DNA of 64,000 nt from Kaistia geumhonensis (GCF_030815145.1 NZ_JAUSWJ010000001.1:1922001-1986000); one strand, 5' to 3'. Shown: positions 1 through 8,255, numbered from the stretch's first letter. A program made the numbers and translations. The notes: a model not told the origin generated them from the letters alone.

Positions 1-693
1 GTCTTCGTTGCCGGCCAGCATGAAGATCGGCGTGTTGGGCACGCCATGGTCGGTGGCGGCGATGAATTCGGGCTTCTGGCCGCCGGTGGTCGCCATGCCG
101 GTGCCCTCGGCATTGGTGATGCCGGTGATGGCGTCGACCCGCTTCTGCAGGAGGAGCGGCACGGTGTCGTCGGCGGCGGCGACCATCTCGACATCGTCGA
201 GCGTCAGCTTGGCGTCGGCGAGCATCATGCCGAGCTGGGCCTTGGTCCAGGCGTCGTTGTAGATGCCGATGCGCTTGCCCTTCAGATCGGCGACCGTGAG
301 CTTGTTGCCCTCGGAGCTGAGAATGCCCCAGTTGTTGCCGCGGCCATAGCGAGCGATCGCCACCACCGGCGCCTGCTCGCCGCGCGCGAAGATTACGTCC
401 ATGACGGTGGTGAAGGCGACATCGGCGCGGCCGGTGCCGAGAAACTTCATCGTGTCGGCGACCGTCGGCGGAACGACGATCTCGATCTCCATGCCTTCCT
501 CGGCATAGAAGCCCTTCTTGGAGCCGAGGATCCACGGGATCCAGAAGCCGTCCGGCGTCGGCCATTCCTGGACGAAGGTCACCTTCTTCAGTTCGGCGGC
601 CTCGCCGGGGACGGGGGCCGCAAGCGTCGCCGTAAAGGCCGCGGCGAGGGCAAGGCCCGCCACGACGCTCCGTCTCGTCAGCTTCATGCTCAT
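1..693 (-). CDS. NMT1/THI5-like ABC substrate-binding protein (C-terminus off the window)
   Basis: Probable periplasmic binding protein of an ABC importer. The first 231 residues are visible and the rest lies beyond the left edge. The N-terminus MSMKLTRRSVVAGLALAAA has a basic stretch and hydrophobic core ending near a VPGEAAE cleavage region. The mature part has the NMT1/THI5-like pattern (VQEWPTPDGFWIPW, GSKKGFYAEEGM, GRADVAF, DLKGKRIGIYND). The ATG at 693 overlaps the stop of the upstream M20 hydrolase gene as ATGA, so the two are translationally coupled; a second in-frame ATG lies at 687. Family members bind pyrimidines, nitrate/sulfonate-type or other small ligands. The coupled amidohydrolase suggests a ureide, carbamoyl or formylaminopyrimidine-like ligand, but this is inference. 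Confidence 0.85.
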   Translation of the reverse strand, partial: MSMKLTRRSVVAGLALAAAFTATLAAPVPGEAAELKKVTFVQEWPTPDGFWIPWILGSKKGFYAEEGMEIEIVVPPTVADTMKFLGTGRADVAFTTVMDVIFARGEQAPVVAIARYGRGNNWGILSSEGNKLTVADLKGKRIGIYNDAWTKAQLGMMLADAKLTLDDVEMVAAADDTVPLLLQKRVDAITGITNAEGTGMATTGGQKPEFIAATDHGVPNTPIFMLAGNED

Positions 694-2027
694 GCGCTGT
701 TCCTCTTGTCGCGTTGAAGTCGATCCGCGGAGCTGGCGCCGCGGGCCAGCCCTTGTGCAGCCTCGATCGCCGCCCCGAGCAGGACGTCGGCGCCGGCGAT
801 GCACTGCGCCGGCTCGACATGCTCCCGCTCGTTGTGGCTCACCCCGCCGCGGCAGGGCACGAAGATCATCGCCGCCGGGGCGAGCCCGGCGATCGGCAGC
901 GCGTCGTGGAACGCACCCGAAACCATGCGCATCGACCCGAGTCCGAGCCGCGCGGCGGCCCCCGCGATCGCGTCTGCCATCATCGGGTCGAAGGCCGTGG
1001 GCGGCGCCGAGAAGAGCGGGCGGATGTCGCCGGCGCAGCCATGGCCGGCGGCCGCCGCCGCGACCGCGGCCTCGACCTCGGCCCTCATCTGCGCGAGACG
1101 GCTGGCATCGGGATGGCGGAGGTCGATCGTGCAGCGGGCGAGCCGCGGCACGGCATTGATCGAATCCGGCTCGGAAGCGAGACGGCCGATGGTGAGCCGC
1201 GCGGCGGGGTCCGCTTCCATGACGGTCGCGCCGAGCCGCGCGAGCGCCTCGACCAGCGCCGCCACGGCATCGTGCCGGGCGGCAAGCGGCGTCGTTCCGG
1301 CATGCGCCGTCTCGCCCGTCACCGTGACTTCGAGCCAGAGCGCGCCCTGCACCGCCTCGACGACGCCGATCGGAAGGCCGGCCGCCTCCAAGATCGGCCC
1401 CTGCTCGATATGCAGTTCGAGATAGCCGGCGATGGGAAAGCCGAGCGGGCGCTCCGCGGCGCCGGGAAGCGCGTCCCTGGTCGCGGCCAGCGCCTCGCCG
1501 AGAGTCACGCCGTCGGCGTCGCGAAGGCCAGCGTCGGGCAATGCGCGGCGCGCAAAGGCCTGCGAGCCCATGGTGCCCGGCGAGAAGCGGCTGCCTTCCT
1601 CGTTCGCCCAGACCACCAGCTCGACGGGGACCCCGGTCGCGATCCGCTGGTCCTCGATCGCTTCGAGGGCCGAGAGCGCGGCCAGCGTTCCGAGCGCGCC
1701 GTCGAAGCGGCCGCCGGTCGGCTGGCTGTCGAGATGGCTGCCGATCAGCAGCGGCGGGAGATCGGGAGCGCCCGGCCGGGCGAGGAAGAGATTGGCGATC
1801 GGGTCCTGGAAGACGCGGAAGCCCCGCTCCGCCGCGATCGACGCGACGAGCGCGCGGGCGGCGCGGTCGGCCTGCGAGAAGGCGGGACGATTCACGCCGC
1901 CATTCGCGAGCCCGCCGAGGGCGGCGAAGGCCGCGATCCGCTCGATCAGCCGCGCGCCGTCGATCCGGGGAACGGACGCGCCGTCGCCACGCGCCGAGGC
2001 GTGAAACATGGTTGAAGCGGGCGACAT
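690..2027 (-). CDS. M20-family Zn-dependent amidohydrolase (hydantoinase/carbamoylase type)
   Basis: Cytoplasmic metal-dependent hydrolase of the N-carbamoyl-L-amino-acid hydrolase / allantoate amidohydrolase family, 445 residues, the usual length. Metal-site motifs are visible in order: GSHLDSQPTGGRFDGALG, WANEEGSRF, LELHIEQGPILE, then the dimerisation-domain stretch ETAHAGTTP and a C-terminal SGAFHDA histidine. These enzymes cleave carbamoyl, ureido or formyl C-N bonds. An AGGGG sequence precedes the ATG at 2027; an alternative ATG is at 2009. The gene is divergent from the XRE-cupin regulator, and the shared intergenic region carries a TCAAG/CTTGA operator. The stop overlaps the start of the binding-protein gene by 4 bases. 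The exact substrate cannot be told from sequence. Confidence 0.88.
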   Translation of the reverse strand: MSPASTMFHASARGDGASVPRIDGARLIERIAAFAALGGLANGGVNRPAFSQADRAARALVASIAAERGFRVFQDPIANLFLARPGAPDLPPLLIGSHLDSQPTGGRFDGALGTLAALSALEAIEDQRIATGVPVELVVWANEEGSRFSPGTMGSQAFARRALPDAGLRDADGVTLGEALAATRDALPGAAERPLGFPIAGYLELHIEQGPILEAAGLPIGVVEAVQGALWLEVTVTGETAHAGTTPLAARHDAVAALVEALARLGATVMEADPAARLTIGRLASEPDSINAVPRLARCTIDLRHPDASRLAQMRAEVEAAVAAAAAGHGCAGDIRPLFSAPPTAFDPMMADAIAGAAARLGLGSMRMVSGAFHDALPIAGLAPAAMIFVPCRGGVSHNEREHVEPAQCIAGADVLLGAAIEAAQGLARGASSADRLQRDKRNSA

Positions 2028-2096
2028 GGCCCCTGACCCCTGCTATCGTCCCGACCGGCGTCCAGCGCTTGCCCGGCTCTGCTTTTCCCGGCATCA

Positions 2097-2126
2097 TTCA
2101 AGAGACTTGAACGCTTGTCAATCAAG
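2097..2126. promoter_or_regulatory. Operator candidate 1 for the XRE-cupin regulator
   Basis: TTCAAG-AGA-CTTGAA (2097-2111) is a perfect 6+3+6 palindrome in the divergent region between the M20 hydrolase and the XRE-cupin gene. It is followed at once by a second dyad, CTTG-tcaat-CAAG (2114-2126). A near copy sits in front of the amidotransferase/nitrilase operon at 2792-2806. The repeat of the site in front of both units around a helix-turn-helix regulator is what suggests an operator; binding is inferred. Confidence 0.7.
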
Positions 2127-2179
2127 GTGCGTGAACCGACGTCCCCCGCCCCCGCGCCGGCCGTCGCCATCGGGATGGA

Positions 2180-2788
2180 ATGGACATGAGCAGGAAGGCG
2201 ATGCGCGCGGACGAAGTCGTGCTCACGGCCGAAATGCGGCTCGGCATGCGGCTGAAGCTGGCGCGGCAGATTCGCGGCATGACGCTGAAGGCGGTGGCGG
2301 AAGCGGCCAGCTGTTCGGAGAGCCTCCTCTCCAAGATCGAGAACGGCAAGGCCTCGCCCTCGCTGCCGATGCTCCACAGGCTGGTGCAGGTGCTGGAAAC
2401 CAATATCGGCTGGATGTTCGAGGAGGTCGACGGCGAGGAAGGCATCATCTTCCGCGCCGGCGCGCGGCCGCTGATCGCGCTCGATCCGCTGCGCCAGGGC
2501 GACGGCGTGACGCTGGAACGCGTGATCCCCTATTCCCCCGGCCACCTCCTCCAGTGCAACATCCACCATATCGAGGCGGGCGGCGAGAGCGCGGGCCCGA
2601 TCCGGCATGTCGGCGAGGAGGTGGGCTATCTCATTTGCGGCGAGGTCGAGCTCACCGTCGGCCAGCGCGCCTTCCGTCTGAAGGAGGGCGACAGCTTCGT
2701 CTTCGACTCCGATCTGCCGCACCACTACCGCAATCCGGGCAGCGTCCGGGCCAGCATCTTCTGGGTCAATACGCCGCCCACTTTCTAA
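2180..2788 (+). CDS. XRE-family transcriptional regulator with C-terminal cupin domain
   Basis: DNA-binding regulator of 202 residues. An N-terminal lambda-repressor-like HTH lies at about 20-75 (LKLARQIRGMTLKAVAEAAS, then SESLLSKIENGKASPSL). A cupin ligand-binding domain lies at about 110-195 (GGESAGPIRHVGEEVGYLICGE, EGDSFVFDSDLPHHYRNPG). This PuuR-like architecture usually senses a small metabolite and controls adjacent catabolic genes. The start ATG GAC ATG AGC at 2180 could also be the ATG at 2186. The gene lies between two transcription units that share TCAAGnnnCTTGA palindromes at 2097 and 2792, so I infer that it autoregulates and controls both the M20/binding-protein unit and the amidotransferase/nitrilase unit. 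Confidence 0.9.
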   Translation: MDMSRKAMRADEVVLTAEMRLGMRLKLARQIRGMTLKAVAEAASCSESLLSKIENGKASPSLPMLHRLVQVLETNIGWMFEEVDGEEGIIFRAGARPLIALDPLRQGDGVTLERVIPYSPGHLLQCNIHHIEAGGESAGPIRHVGEEVGYLICGEVELTVGQRAFRLKEGDSFVFDSDLPHHYRNPGSVRASIFWVNTPPTF

Positions 2789-2791
2789 TCA

Positions 2792-2806
2792 TTCAAGTCA
2801 CTTGAC
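2792..2806. promoter_or_regulatory. Operator candidate 2 for the XRE-cupin regulator
   Basis: TTCAAG-TCA-CTTGAC lies just after the XRE-cupin stop and 55 bases before the next ATG. Its core TCAAGT-C-ACTTGA is a perfect 13-base palindrome. It matches the site at 2097-2111 in both half-sites and spacing. It is placed to control the amidotransferase/nitrilase pair. Confidence 0.68.
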
Positions 2807-2860
2807 TTTGACTTCACCGCCGCCACTGTAGGCGCGGCAAAACAAGAGGGAGAACGACTG

Positions 2861-3631
2861 ATGGCGCGGCGCAAGATCCTGCTGGCGGGCGAATCGTGGG
2901 TGTCTTCGGCGACGCATGTCAAAGGCTTCGACCAGTTCCAGTCGGTCACCTATCACACCGGCGCCGATCCGCTGATCGCCGCGCTGAAGGGTCTCGGCTA
3001 CGACGTCACCTTCATGCCCTCGCACGAGGCGCAGCGCGATTTCCCGCAGACCGTCGAGGCGATCGGCGCCTATGACGCGGTCATCCTCTCCGATATCGGC
3101 GCCAACACGCTGCTGCTGCATCCCGACACCTGGCTCGCCTCGAAGCGGACGCCGAACCGGCTGAAGGCGCTCGCCGAATGGGTGAGCGAGGGCGGCGCGC
3201 TGCTGATGTTCGGCGGCTACTATTCGTTCCAGGGCATCAACGGCGCCGCGCGCTATCGCGGCACGGCCGTCGAGGCGGTGCTGCCCGTCACCTGCCATCC
3301 CTATGACGACCGCATCGAGGTGCCGGAGGGCTTCACGCCGGTGGTGACCGGCGCGTCCTCGCATCCGATCCTCGCGGGTCTCCCGGCCGAGTGGCCGCCG
3401 CTGCTCGGCTTCAACGAGGTCGTCGCCAAGGACGACGCCGAGGTGCTCGCGACCGTTTCGGGCGAATATGGCGCGCTGCCGCTCCTCGCCACCCGCCGCC
3501 ACGGCAAGGGGCGCAGCGTCGTCTGGACCTCCGATGTCGGTCCGCACTGGCTGCCGCCGGAATTCGTCGCCTGGCCCGATTACGGCAAGCTGTTCGCGCA
3601 GATGATCGACTGGGCGACCGCCCGCGACTGA
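2861..3631 (+). CDS. Class I glutamine-amidotransferase-like protein (DUF1355 / ThuA-like fold)
   Basis: Cytoplasmic protein of 256 residues with a flavodoxin-like GATase1 fold: KILLAGESWVSS at the N-terminus, YDAVILSDIGANTLLL in the middle, and GGALLMFGGYYSFQG at the expected nucleophile-elbow region. The elbow has no cysteine, reading FGGYYS, so it may not be a working amidotransferase. The C-terminal stretch GKGRSVVWTSDVGPHW is typical of the putative glutamine amidotransferase (GATase1_like) family. Its true reaction is unknown. GAGGGAGAAC precedes the ATG. The nitrilase-family gene follows after 10 bases, and the XRE-cupin operator at 2792 precedes it, so the pair probably works in the same amide pathway. 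Confidence 0.8.
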   Translation: MARRKILLAGESWVSSATHVKGFDQFQSVTYHTGADPLIAALKGLGYDVTFMPSHEAQRDFPQTVEAIGAYDAVILSDIGANTLLLHPDTWLASKRTPNRLKALAEWVSEGGALLMFGGYYSFQGINGAARYRGTAVEAVLPVTCHPYDDRIEVPEGFTPVVTGASSHPILAGLPAEWPPLLGFNEVVAKDDAEVLATVSGEYGALPLLATRRHGKGRSVVWTSDVGPHWLPPEFVAWPDYGKLFAQMIDWATARD

Positions 3632-3641
3632 GGAGACGCCG

Positions 3642-4523
3642 ATGCCAGCCACCCGCGTCAAGGAAGCGCCGCTCACGGTGGCGGCGATCCAGATGGAGCC
3701 GAGGATCGGCGAGGTCGAAGCCAACCTCGCCCGCTCCGTCGCGCTCATCGAGGAGGCGGCGGGGCATGGCGCGAAGCTGGTCGTTCTGCCCGAGCTCTGC
3801 AACACAGGCTATGTGTTCGAGAGCCGGGCGGAGGCGCGCGCGCTCGCCGAGAGCATTCCGGACGGGCGCTCGACGCAGCTCTGGATCGAGACGGCCCGCC
3901 GCCTCGGTCTCCACATCGTCGCCGGCATCACCGAGCGCGAGGGCGAGCTCCTCTACAATTCGGCCGTCATCCTCGGCCCGGACGGGCTGATCGGGCGCTA
4001 TCGCAAGGTGCATCTGTGGGGCGACGAGGCGCTGCATTTCGCGCCCGGCAATCTCGGCTTCCCCGTCTTCGACCTGCCCTTCGGGCGGATCGGCTGCCAC
4101 ATCTGCTACGATTGCTGGTTTCCCGAGAGCTTCCGCCTCGCGGCACTGCAGGGCGCCGAGATCGTCTGCGTGCCGACCAACTGGGTGCCGATCCCCGGCC
4201 AGGACCCCAACCGCGAGGCGATGGCCAACATCATCGCCATGGGCGCGGCGCACTGCAATTCCCTCTTCGTCGTCTGCGCCGACCGCGTCGGCACTGAGCG
4301 CGGCCAGCCCTTCATCGGCCAGAGCCTCGTCGTCGGCCACACCGGCTGGCCGGTCGCCGGCCCGGCGAGCCGCGACAGCGAAGAAGTCCTCGTCGCGACC
4401 ATCAACCTCGCCGACGCGCGCCGCAAGCGGAACTGGAACGACTTCAACCAGGTGATGCGCGACCGCCGCCGCGACGTCTATGACGAGATGCTGGGCAGCG
4501 GCGCGAAGCCCGGCTGGTACTGA
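3642..4523 (+). CDS. Nitrilase-superfamily carbon-nitrogen hydrolase
   Basis: Cytoplasmic amidase or N-carbamoylase-type enzyme of 293 residues. The Glu-Lys-Cys triad is visible: E51 in VVLPELCNTGY, K122 in GRYRKVHLW and C155 in GCHICYDCWFPE. The family hydrolyses nitriles, linear amides or N-carbamoyl amines; nothing here fixes the substrate. It starts 10 bases after the amidotransferase-like gene with GAGGAGACG ahead of the ATG, so the two are almost certainly co-transcribed. Together with the M20 hydrolase on the other side of the XRE-cupin gene, the locus looks built to strip nitrogen from a carbamoyl- or amide-containing compound. Confidence 0.9.
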   Translation: MPATRVKEAPLTVAAIQMEPRIGEVEANLARSVALIEEAAGHGAKLVVLPELCNTGYVFESRAEARALAESIPDGRSTQLWIETARRLGLHIVAGITEREGELLYNSAVILGPDGLIGRYRKVHLWGDEALHFAPGNLGFPVFDLPFGRIGCHICYDCWFPESFRLAALQGAEIVCVPTNWVPIPGQDPNREAMANIIAMGAAHCNSLFVVCADRVGTERGQPFIGQSLVVGHTGWPVAGPASRDSEEVLVATINLADARRKRNWNDFNQVMRDRRRDVYDEMLGSGAKPGWY

Positions 4524-4657
4524 ACAACACCGGCACCACGTAGCCGCACCGTCGCATTCGGCGTGGACAGCGGCCGGGGCGCGCCCTTAGCCTGCCGCCG
4601 CGCCGCGCTCTTCGGGCCGGCGACAGCGAGCGACGACGGAACGGGGGCCCGAGGCGG

Positions 4658-5599
4658 ATGGTTTCTTCGGAGAGGCTGGACGAGGCGTCCCGCGCCGCCT
4701 GGCTCTATTATGTCGGCGGCAACACGCAGGACCAGATCGCCGTGAAGCTCGGCGTCTCGCGCCAGGCCGCGCAGCGCCTCGTGTCGCTGGCGGTGTCCGA
4801 GGGCCTCGTCAAGATCCGCATCGATCACCCGATCGCCGCCTGCCTCGAGCTCGCCGCGCGGCTGACCGAACGCTATCGCCTCAGCTATTGCGAGATCGTC
4901 CCCTCGGACCCGGCTGCGCCCGGCGCCGTGGGCGGCATCGCCCGCGCGGCGGCGACGGAGATGGAGCGCTGGCTGCGCCGCGAGGCGCCGCTCGTGATGG
5001 CGATCGGCACCGGCCGCTCGCTGCAGGCCTCCGTCGAGGAAATGCTGCATATCGACTGTCCGCAGCATCGCATCGTCTCGCTCACCGGCTCGATCCTGCC
5101 CGACGGCTCGACCTCGCATCACAGCGTGATCTACTCGCTTGCCGGGCGCATCAGCGGCGCGACCTTTCCCCTGCCCTTCCCGGTCGTCGCCTCCTCGCGC
5201 GGCGAGCGCGAGACGCTGCATGCCCAGCCCATGATCCGTCCGACGCTCGCCCTCGCCGAGCGCGCCGAAGTGACCTTCCTTGGCATCGGCCACATGGCGA
5301 GCGACGCGGCGATGGTGCAGGACGGCTTCATCAGCGCCGATGAGCAGGCGGCGCTGGAAAAATCCGGCGCGGTCGGCGAGATCATTGGCTGGGCCTTCGA
5401 CGGCGAGGGACGAATCCTCGAGATCGGCAGCAATGCCCGCGTCGCCTCGGCGCCGATTCCCGACCGCGACCGCGGCCTGGTGATCGGCATCGCCGCCGGC
5501 GAGCGCAAGCGCCGCGCCATCGGCGCCGCCCTCGCCGGCCGCCTCGTGAACGGCCTCATCACTGACGAGGCCATGGCGACGATGCTGCTGGACGGCTGA
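4658..5599 (+). CDS. SorC-family sugar-binding transcriptional regulator
   Basis: Regulator of 313 residues. The N-terminal HTH at about 10-60 reads AAWLYYVGGNTQDQIAVKLG then SRQAAQRLVSLAVSEGLVKI. The rest is the SorC effector-binding domain, with GTGRSLQASVEEM, SLTGSILPDGSTSHHS and FLGIGHMASDAAM. Members bind phosphorylated sugars or polyols and control the adjacent transport operon. It lies directly upstream of the polyol operon in the same direction, separated by 304 bases that contain a perfect palindrome at 5809-5823, its most likely operator. GAGGCGG stands immediately before the ATG. Confidence 0.92.
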   Translation: MVSSERLDEASRAAWLYYVGGNTQDQIAVKLGVSRQAAQRLVSLAVSEGLVKIRIDHPIAACLELAARLTERYRLSYCEIVPSDPAAPGAVGGIARAAATEMERWLRREAPLVMAIGTGRSLQASVEEMLHIDCPQHRIVSLTGSILPDGSTSHHSVIYSLAGRISGATFPLPFPVVASSRGERETLHAQPMIRPTLALAERAEVTFLGIGHMASDAAMVQDGFISADEQAALEKSGAVGEIIGWAFDGEGRILEIGSNARVASAPIPDRDRGLVIGIAAGERKRRAIGAALAGRLVNGLITDEAMATMLLDG

Positions 5600-5808
5600 A
5601 GAGCCGACGGATGATCGAGCCCCATCTTTAGCCAGACCTCCGGTCATGGCGGCGCTCGTCTCCGCCAATGAAGGGCGCTCGTGGCGCCAGCATCGGGCAC
5701 GTCGTGCATGCCCCGACCGGGCCCGGGCAGGCGTCCCTTTTCCTCCTGTCGCACAGGAGACGGCGCTCGGCCTCGCCCTCAAGGACATCTCCGGCCGCAC
5801 CACAACCC

Positions 5809-5823
5809 TTGTGCGACGCACAA
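5809..5823. promoter_or_regulatory. Operator candidate for the SorC regulator
   Basis: TTGTGCG-A-CGCACAA is a perfect 15-base palindrome, 80 bases before the smoE start and just upstream of a promoter-like pair. It is the only strong dyad I see in the 5600-5903 spacer; the first 200 bases of that spacer show no supported gene or motif. Assignment to the adjacent SorC protein is inference. Confidence 0.65.
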
Positions 5824-5833
5824 TCGATTTTCG

Positions 5834-5862
5834 TTGACCGTGCGCGTCCAATTGTGAGTATT
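5834..5862 (+). promoter_or_regulatory. Possible promoter of the polyol operon
   Basis: TTGACC at 5834-5839 and AGTATT at 5857-5862 with a 17-base spacer, about 40 bases before smoE. The -10 match is weak. The SorC palindrome lies directly upstream, which would suit activation. Confidence 0.4.
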
Positions 5863-5903
5863 TTCCCGTCCGCCGGGCAAATGCTCGGCACAGGGAGGAT
5901 GCT

Positions 5904-7223
5904 ATGAGACATTACCGACACCTCGCGGGCGTCGCCTCGCTGCTCGCGCTCGTCGCGGCCGGACCGGCGATCGCCGAGACCACGCTGACGATCGCGACCG
6001 TCAACAATGGCGACATGGTCCGCATGCAGGGCCTGACCGAGGACTTCACCAAGGCCAATCCCGACATCAAGCTGCAGTGGGTCACGCTCGAGGAGAATGT
6101 CCTTCGCCAGAAGGTGACGACCGACATCGCCACCAAGGGCGGCCAGTACGACGTGCTGACCATCGGCACCTATGAGGTTCCGATCTGGGCCAAGAATGGC
6201 TGGCTGGTCGCGCTCGACAATCTCGGCGACGCCTACAAGGTCGACGACCTGCTGCCGGCGATCCGCGGCGGTCTTTCGGCCGACGGCAAGCTCTACGCCT
6301 CGCCCTTCTATGGCGAGTCGAGCTACGTCATGTACCGCAAGGACCTGATGGAGAAGGCCGGGCTGACCATGCCCGAGACGCCGACCTGGGACTTCATCCG
6401 CGAGGCCGCGGAGAAGATGACCGACCGCGCCAACGGCATCAACGGCGTGTGCCTGCGCGGCAAGGCCGGCTGGGGCGAGAACATGGCCTTCCTGACCGCC
6501 ATGTCGAACTCGTTCGGCGCGCGGTGGTTCGACGAACAGTGGAAGCCGCAGTTCGACCAGCCCGAATGGAAGAACACGCTTCAGTTCTATGTCGACCTGA
6601 TGAAGGCGGCCGGCCCGGCGGGCGCCTCGTCGAACGGATTCAACGAGAACCTGACCCTCTTCCAGCAGGGCAAGTGCGGCATGTGGATCGACGCCACGGT
6701 CGCCGGCTCGTTCGTGACCGATCCGAAGGCCTCGACGGTCAGCGACAAGGTCGGCTTCGCGCTCGCTCCCGACACCGGGCTCGGCAAGCGCGGCAACTGG
6801 CTGTGGGCCTGGTCGCTCGCCATCCCCGCCGGCTCGCAGAAGACCGAGGCGGCCGAGAAGTTCATCGCCTGGGCGACCGGCCCCGGCTATCTCGACCTCG
6901 TCGCCTCCAGGGACGGCTGGGCCAATGTCCCGCCCGGCACCCGCGCCTCGCTCTATGCCAACAAGGACTACACGAGCGCCGCGCCCTTCGCCGAGATGAC
7001 GCTGGCCTCGATCGAGGCCGCCGATCCGACGCATCCGACCGTGAAGCCGGTGCCCTATACCGGCGTCCAGTTCGTCGCCATCCCCGAGTTCCAGGGTCTC
7101 GGCGACACCGTCGGCAAGTTCTTCTCGGCGGCACTCGCCGGGCAGACCAGCGTCGACGACGCGCTCAAGCAGGCGCAGGACGCCTCGACGCGCACCATGA
7201 CCAGGGCCGGCTACATCAAGTAG
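5904..7223 (+). CDS. smoE: Polyol ABC transporter substrate-binding protein (SmoE type)
   Basis: Periplasmic binding protein of 439 residues for sorbitol/mannitol-like polyols. It has a signal peptide (MRHYRHLAGVASLLALVAA, cleavage near AIAET) and the extracellular solute-binding family 1 fold: QGLTEDFTKANPDIKLQWV, GGQYDVLTIGTYEVPIWAK, FYGESSYVMYRKDLMEKAGL, FQQGKCGMWIDATVAGSF. AGGGAGG at 5892 precedes the ATG. It heads an operon in the Smo order: binding protein, two permeases, ATPase, then mannitol dehydrogenase. A strong hairpin follows the stop and may lower expression of the downstream genes relative to this one. The symbol is by family and operon order, not by experiment. Confidence 0.88.
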   Translation: MRHYRHLAGVASLLALVAAGPAIAETTLTIATVNNGDMVRMQGLTEDFTKANPDIKLQWVTLEENVLRQKVTTDIATKGGQYDVLTIGTYEVPIWAKNGWLVALDNLGDAYKVDDLLPAIRGGLSADGKLYASPFYGESSYVMYRKDLMEKAGLTMPETPTWDFIREAAEKMTDRANGINGVCLRGKAGWGENMAFLTAMSNSFGARWFDEQWKPQFDQPEWKNTLQFYVDLMKAAGPAGASSNGFNENLTLFQQGKCGMWIDATVAGSFVTDPKASTVSDKVGFALAPDTGLGKRGNWLWAWSLAIPAGSQKTEAAEKFIAWATGPGYLDLVASRDGWANVPPGTRASLYANKDYTSAAPFAEMTLASIEAADPTHPTVKPVPYTGVQFVAIPEFQGLGDTVGKFFSAALAGQTSVDDALKQAQDASTRTMTRAGYIK

Positions 7224-7240
7224 GCCTCCCGACACCAACG

Positions 7241-7269
7241 GCCCGGGACCTCGGTCCCGGGCATCTTTT
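7241..7269 (+). terminator. Hairpin between smoE and smoF (attenuator or mRNA-stabilising stem)
   Basis: GCCCGGGACC (7241-7250) pairs with GGTCCCGGGC (7253-7262); as a hairpin this is nine pairs around a CTCG loop. A T run at 7266-7269 follows. It lies inside the operon, 17 bases after the smoE stop, where binding-protein genes often carry a partial terminator. Confidence 0.65.
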
Positions 7270-7379
7270 CAGGGCCCGACGGGAAGAAGAGCCGGCCTGG
7301 CCCGCCCGAGGAGGCGGGGCGCGAGGCGAGCCGCTCGCCGGGCATTCGGGACGGGAACGGAAGCGAGGGGAGGCAGGAA

Positions 7380-8255
7380 ATGGCTGCGACGGTGAATACG
7401 CGCCGGCTGGCGCGCGCCATGCTGACGCCGGCGGTGGTGATCCTCTTCATCTGGATGATCGTGCCGCTCGTCCTGACGCTCTGGTATTCGTTCCAGAACT
7501 ACAGCCTGCTCAATCCCGAGAATGTCGGCTTCGCCGGCTGGTCCAACTACCGCTACTTCCTGACCGACCCCGCCTTCTTCCAGGCCTTCGCCAACACGCT
7601 GATCCTCACGCTGTCGGTGCTGGCGATCACGGTCGTCGGCGGCATCCTGCTCGGCCTCCTGCTCGACCAGTTCATCTACGGGCAGGGCATCGTCCGCATC
7701 CTCGTCATCTCGCCGTTCTTCATCATGCCGACCGTCGCGGCGCTGGTGTGGAAGAACATGCTGATGAACCCGAACTACGGCATCTTCGCCTGGATCGCGA
7801 CGAGCCTCGGATTCCAGCCCGTCGCCTGGCTCGAGACCTACCCGCTGTTCTCGATCATCCTCATCGTCGCCTGGCAGTGGCTGCCCTTCGCGACGCTGAT
7901 CCTCCTGACCGCGCTGCAATCGCTCGACGAGGAGCAGAAGGAGGCGGCCGGCATGGACGGCGCCGGCTTCGCGAGCCTCTTCGTCTATATCACGCTGCCG
8001 CACCTCGCCCGCGCCATCACGGTCGTCATCCTGATCGAGACGATCTTCCTGCTCTCCGTCTTCGCCGAGATCCTCGTCACGACGGGCGGCGGGCCGGGCT
8101 ACGCCACCACCAACATCGCCTATCTCATCTATCACCTCGCGCTGCTCGACTACGACGTCGGCGGCGCTTCGGCCGGCGGTGTCGTGGCGGTCATCCTCGC
8201 CAATATCGTCGCCATCTTCCTCGTCCGCCTGGTCGGCAAGAACCTCGAAGCGTGA
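7380..8255 (+). CDS. smoF: Polyol ABC transporter permease (SmoF type)
   Basis: Inner-membrane permease of 291 residues, MalF-like family, with about six membrane segments starting at about residue 15 (MLTPAVVILFIWMIVPLVLT). The ABC-ATPase docking loop is clear: EEQKEAAGMDGAGFASLFVYITLP. GGGAGGCAGGAA precedes the ATG. It lies 156 bases after smoE, across the 7241 hairpin, and 12 bases before smoG. It pairs with SmoG to form the channel for a polyol delivered by SmoE. Confidence 0.9.
   Translation: MAATVNTRRLARAMLTPAVVILFIWMIVPLVLTLWYSFQNYSLLNPENVGFAGWSNYRYFLTDPAFFQAFANTLILTLSVLAITVVGGILLGLLLDQFIYGQGIVRILVISPFFIMPTVAALVWKNMLMNPNYGIFAWIATSLGFQPVAWLETYPLFSIILIVAWQWLPFATLILLTALQSLDEEQKEAAGMDGAGFASLFVYITLPHLARAITVVILIETIFLLSVFAEILVTTGGGPGYATTNIAYLIYHLALLDYDVGGASAGGVVAVILANIVAIFLVRLVGKNLEA

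Noticed and set aside
5646-5837. Small plus-strand frame of 63 codons in the SorC-smoE spacer
   Set aside because: It ends inside the operator/promoter region, lacks a ribosome site and shows no recognisable pattern.
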